DNA of 64,000 nucleotides from positions 79,729,000-79,792,999 of the forward strand of contig NC_134700.1 in NCBI RefSeq assembly GCF_043290135.1, written 5' to 3'. The notes beneath the pieces were generated by a model. The model saw nothing but the letters and a program-made list of their open reading frames with translations, was not told the DNA's origin and did not search any database. The position numbers and the translations under genes were made by a program. This DNA comes from Rhipicephalus microplus (lineage: Eukaryota; Arthropoda; Arachnida; Ixodida; Ixodidae). Position 1 is the first letter of the stretch; every line of letters starts with the position of its first letter. Shown here one piece after another: positions 63,660 to 64,000 of the stretch.

Positions 63660-64000
63660 TTAGGAGCGAAGCTCCTTATGGCGTGGCTTGGGCGTCCCTC
63701 GTATGTAACCACCAGTGGCACATACCCGAAATAGGTATAACACTTCACCTCCAAGGTGGTGCCCGTGAGAGATTTCTTCTGTGCGTTGTTTAACAATAAA
63801 AAATAGTGCTCAATGTTCATGCCAATGGCTGCTAATGGGGAATGAGAGACATGAGCATTCGGATTTTAGTCAACGCGCACGCTGCGATCCCCATTAGCAG
63901 CCATTGGCATGTACATTGAGCACTATCGGACAAGAAAGGGATGCTGCATTATACTCGCTGGGTGTAACCTCCTTAGCTTTAGAAAGGTTTAGCGAGCGTT
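63660..64000 (+). mobile_element. Hairpin-bearing dispersed repeat, partial
   Basis: It begins with the small palindrome AGGAGCGAAGCTCCT. An inverted repeat of 39-base arms (63803-63841 and 63888-63926, one mismatch) surrounds a 46-base loop. It starts just where homology to copy 1 ends, so it may be an insertion or the flank of the duplication. It runs off the window. No protein is visible. A nonautonomous DNA transposon is one possibility. Confidence 0.5.

Overview
This is eukaryotic, repeat-dominated DNA, most likely from a hard tick (Ixodidae). The main reason is a tRNA-derived SINE that recurs about ten times. It has a tRNA-like head, a conserved body and a 3' end rich in CAAT repeats, and it matches what I remember of the Ruka family of metastriate ticks. 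LINE fragments of I-like and RTE-like type, two Ty3/gypsy elements and long GATA/GACA arrays fit the same picture. I see no intact host protein gene, no rRNA, no functional tRNA, no CRISPR array and no bacterial-style operon.

Layout. Bases 1-19982 reappear, same strand, at 43691-63659, a period of about 43.69 kb. Outside microsatellites the copies are about 99.9% identical up to about 18.8 kb, then only about 97% identical for the last 1.2 kb. Beneath this lies an older layer: four collinear, same-strand, decayed copies of one multi-kb unit (A about 1.15-3.4 kb; B about 11.7-18.5 kb; C about 22.8-25.15 kb; D about 27.5-43.3 kb, stretched by insertions). A and B reappear as A' and B' in the second large copy. 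The window therefore looks like an ancient tandem array with a recent higher-order duplication on top, although an assembly artefact (unpurged haplotype) cannot be excluded.

Mobile elements. Gypsy-1 (4755-9910; duplicate 48449-53604) lies inside a GATA/GACA array. It has 157/158 bp LTRs about 10% diverged, many stops and frameshifts, and Asp-to-Asn changes in both the reverse transcriptase and integrase active sites. Gypsy-2 (28709-37011) sits in unit D with a 4-bp target duplication, and unit C shows the matching empty site. Three later insertions hit it: a 171-bp ATC-tailed element in the 5' LTR, a 2.33-kb I-like LINE (31407-33738, minus) and a full Ruka SINE (36132-36371). An RTE-like LINE (41119-42850, minus) in unit D has a fold-back 5' end. 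Units B and D also carry remnants of a third gypsy integrase on the minus strand.

The 20.0-22.8 kb and 25.1-27.5 kb stretches hold SINE fragments, a roughly 144-bp minisatellite, a CCTA array, a degenerate tetranucleotide array and a 57-bp near-perfect palindrome. No coordinated gene system is present; the interest lies in genome architecture and insertion stratigraphy.
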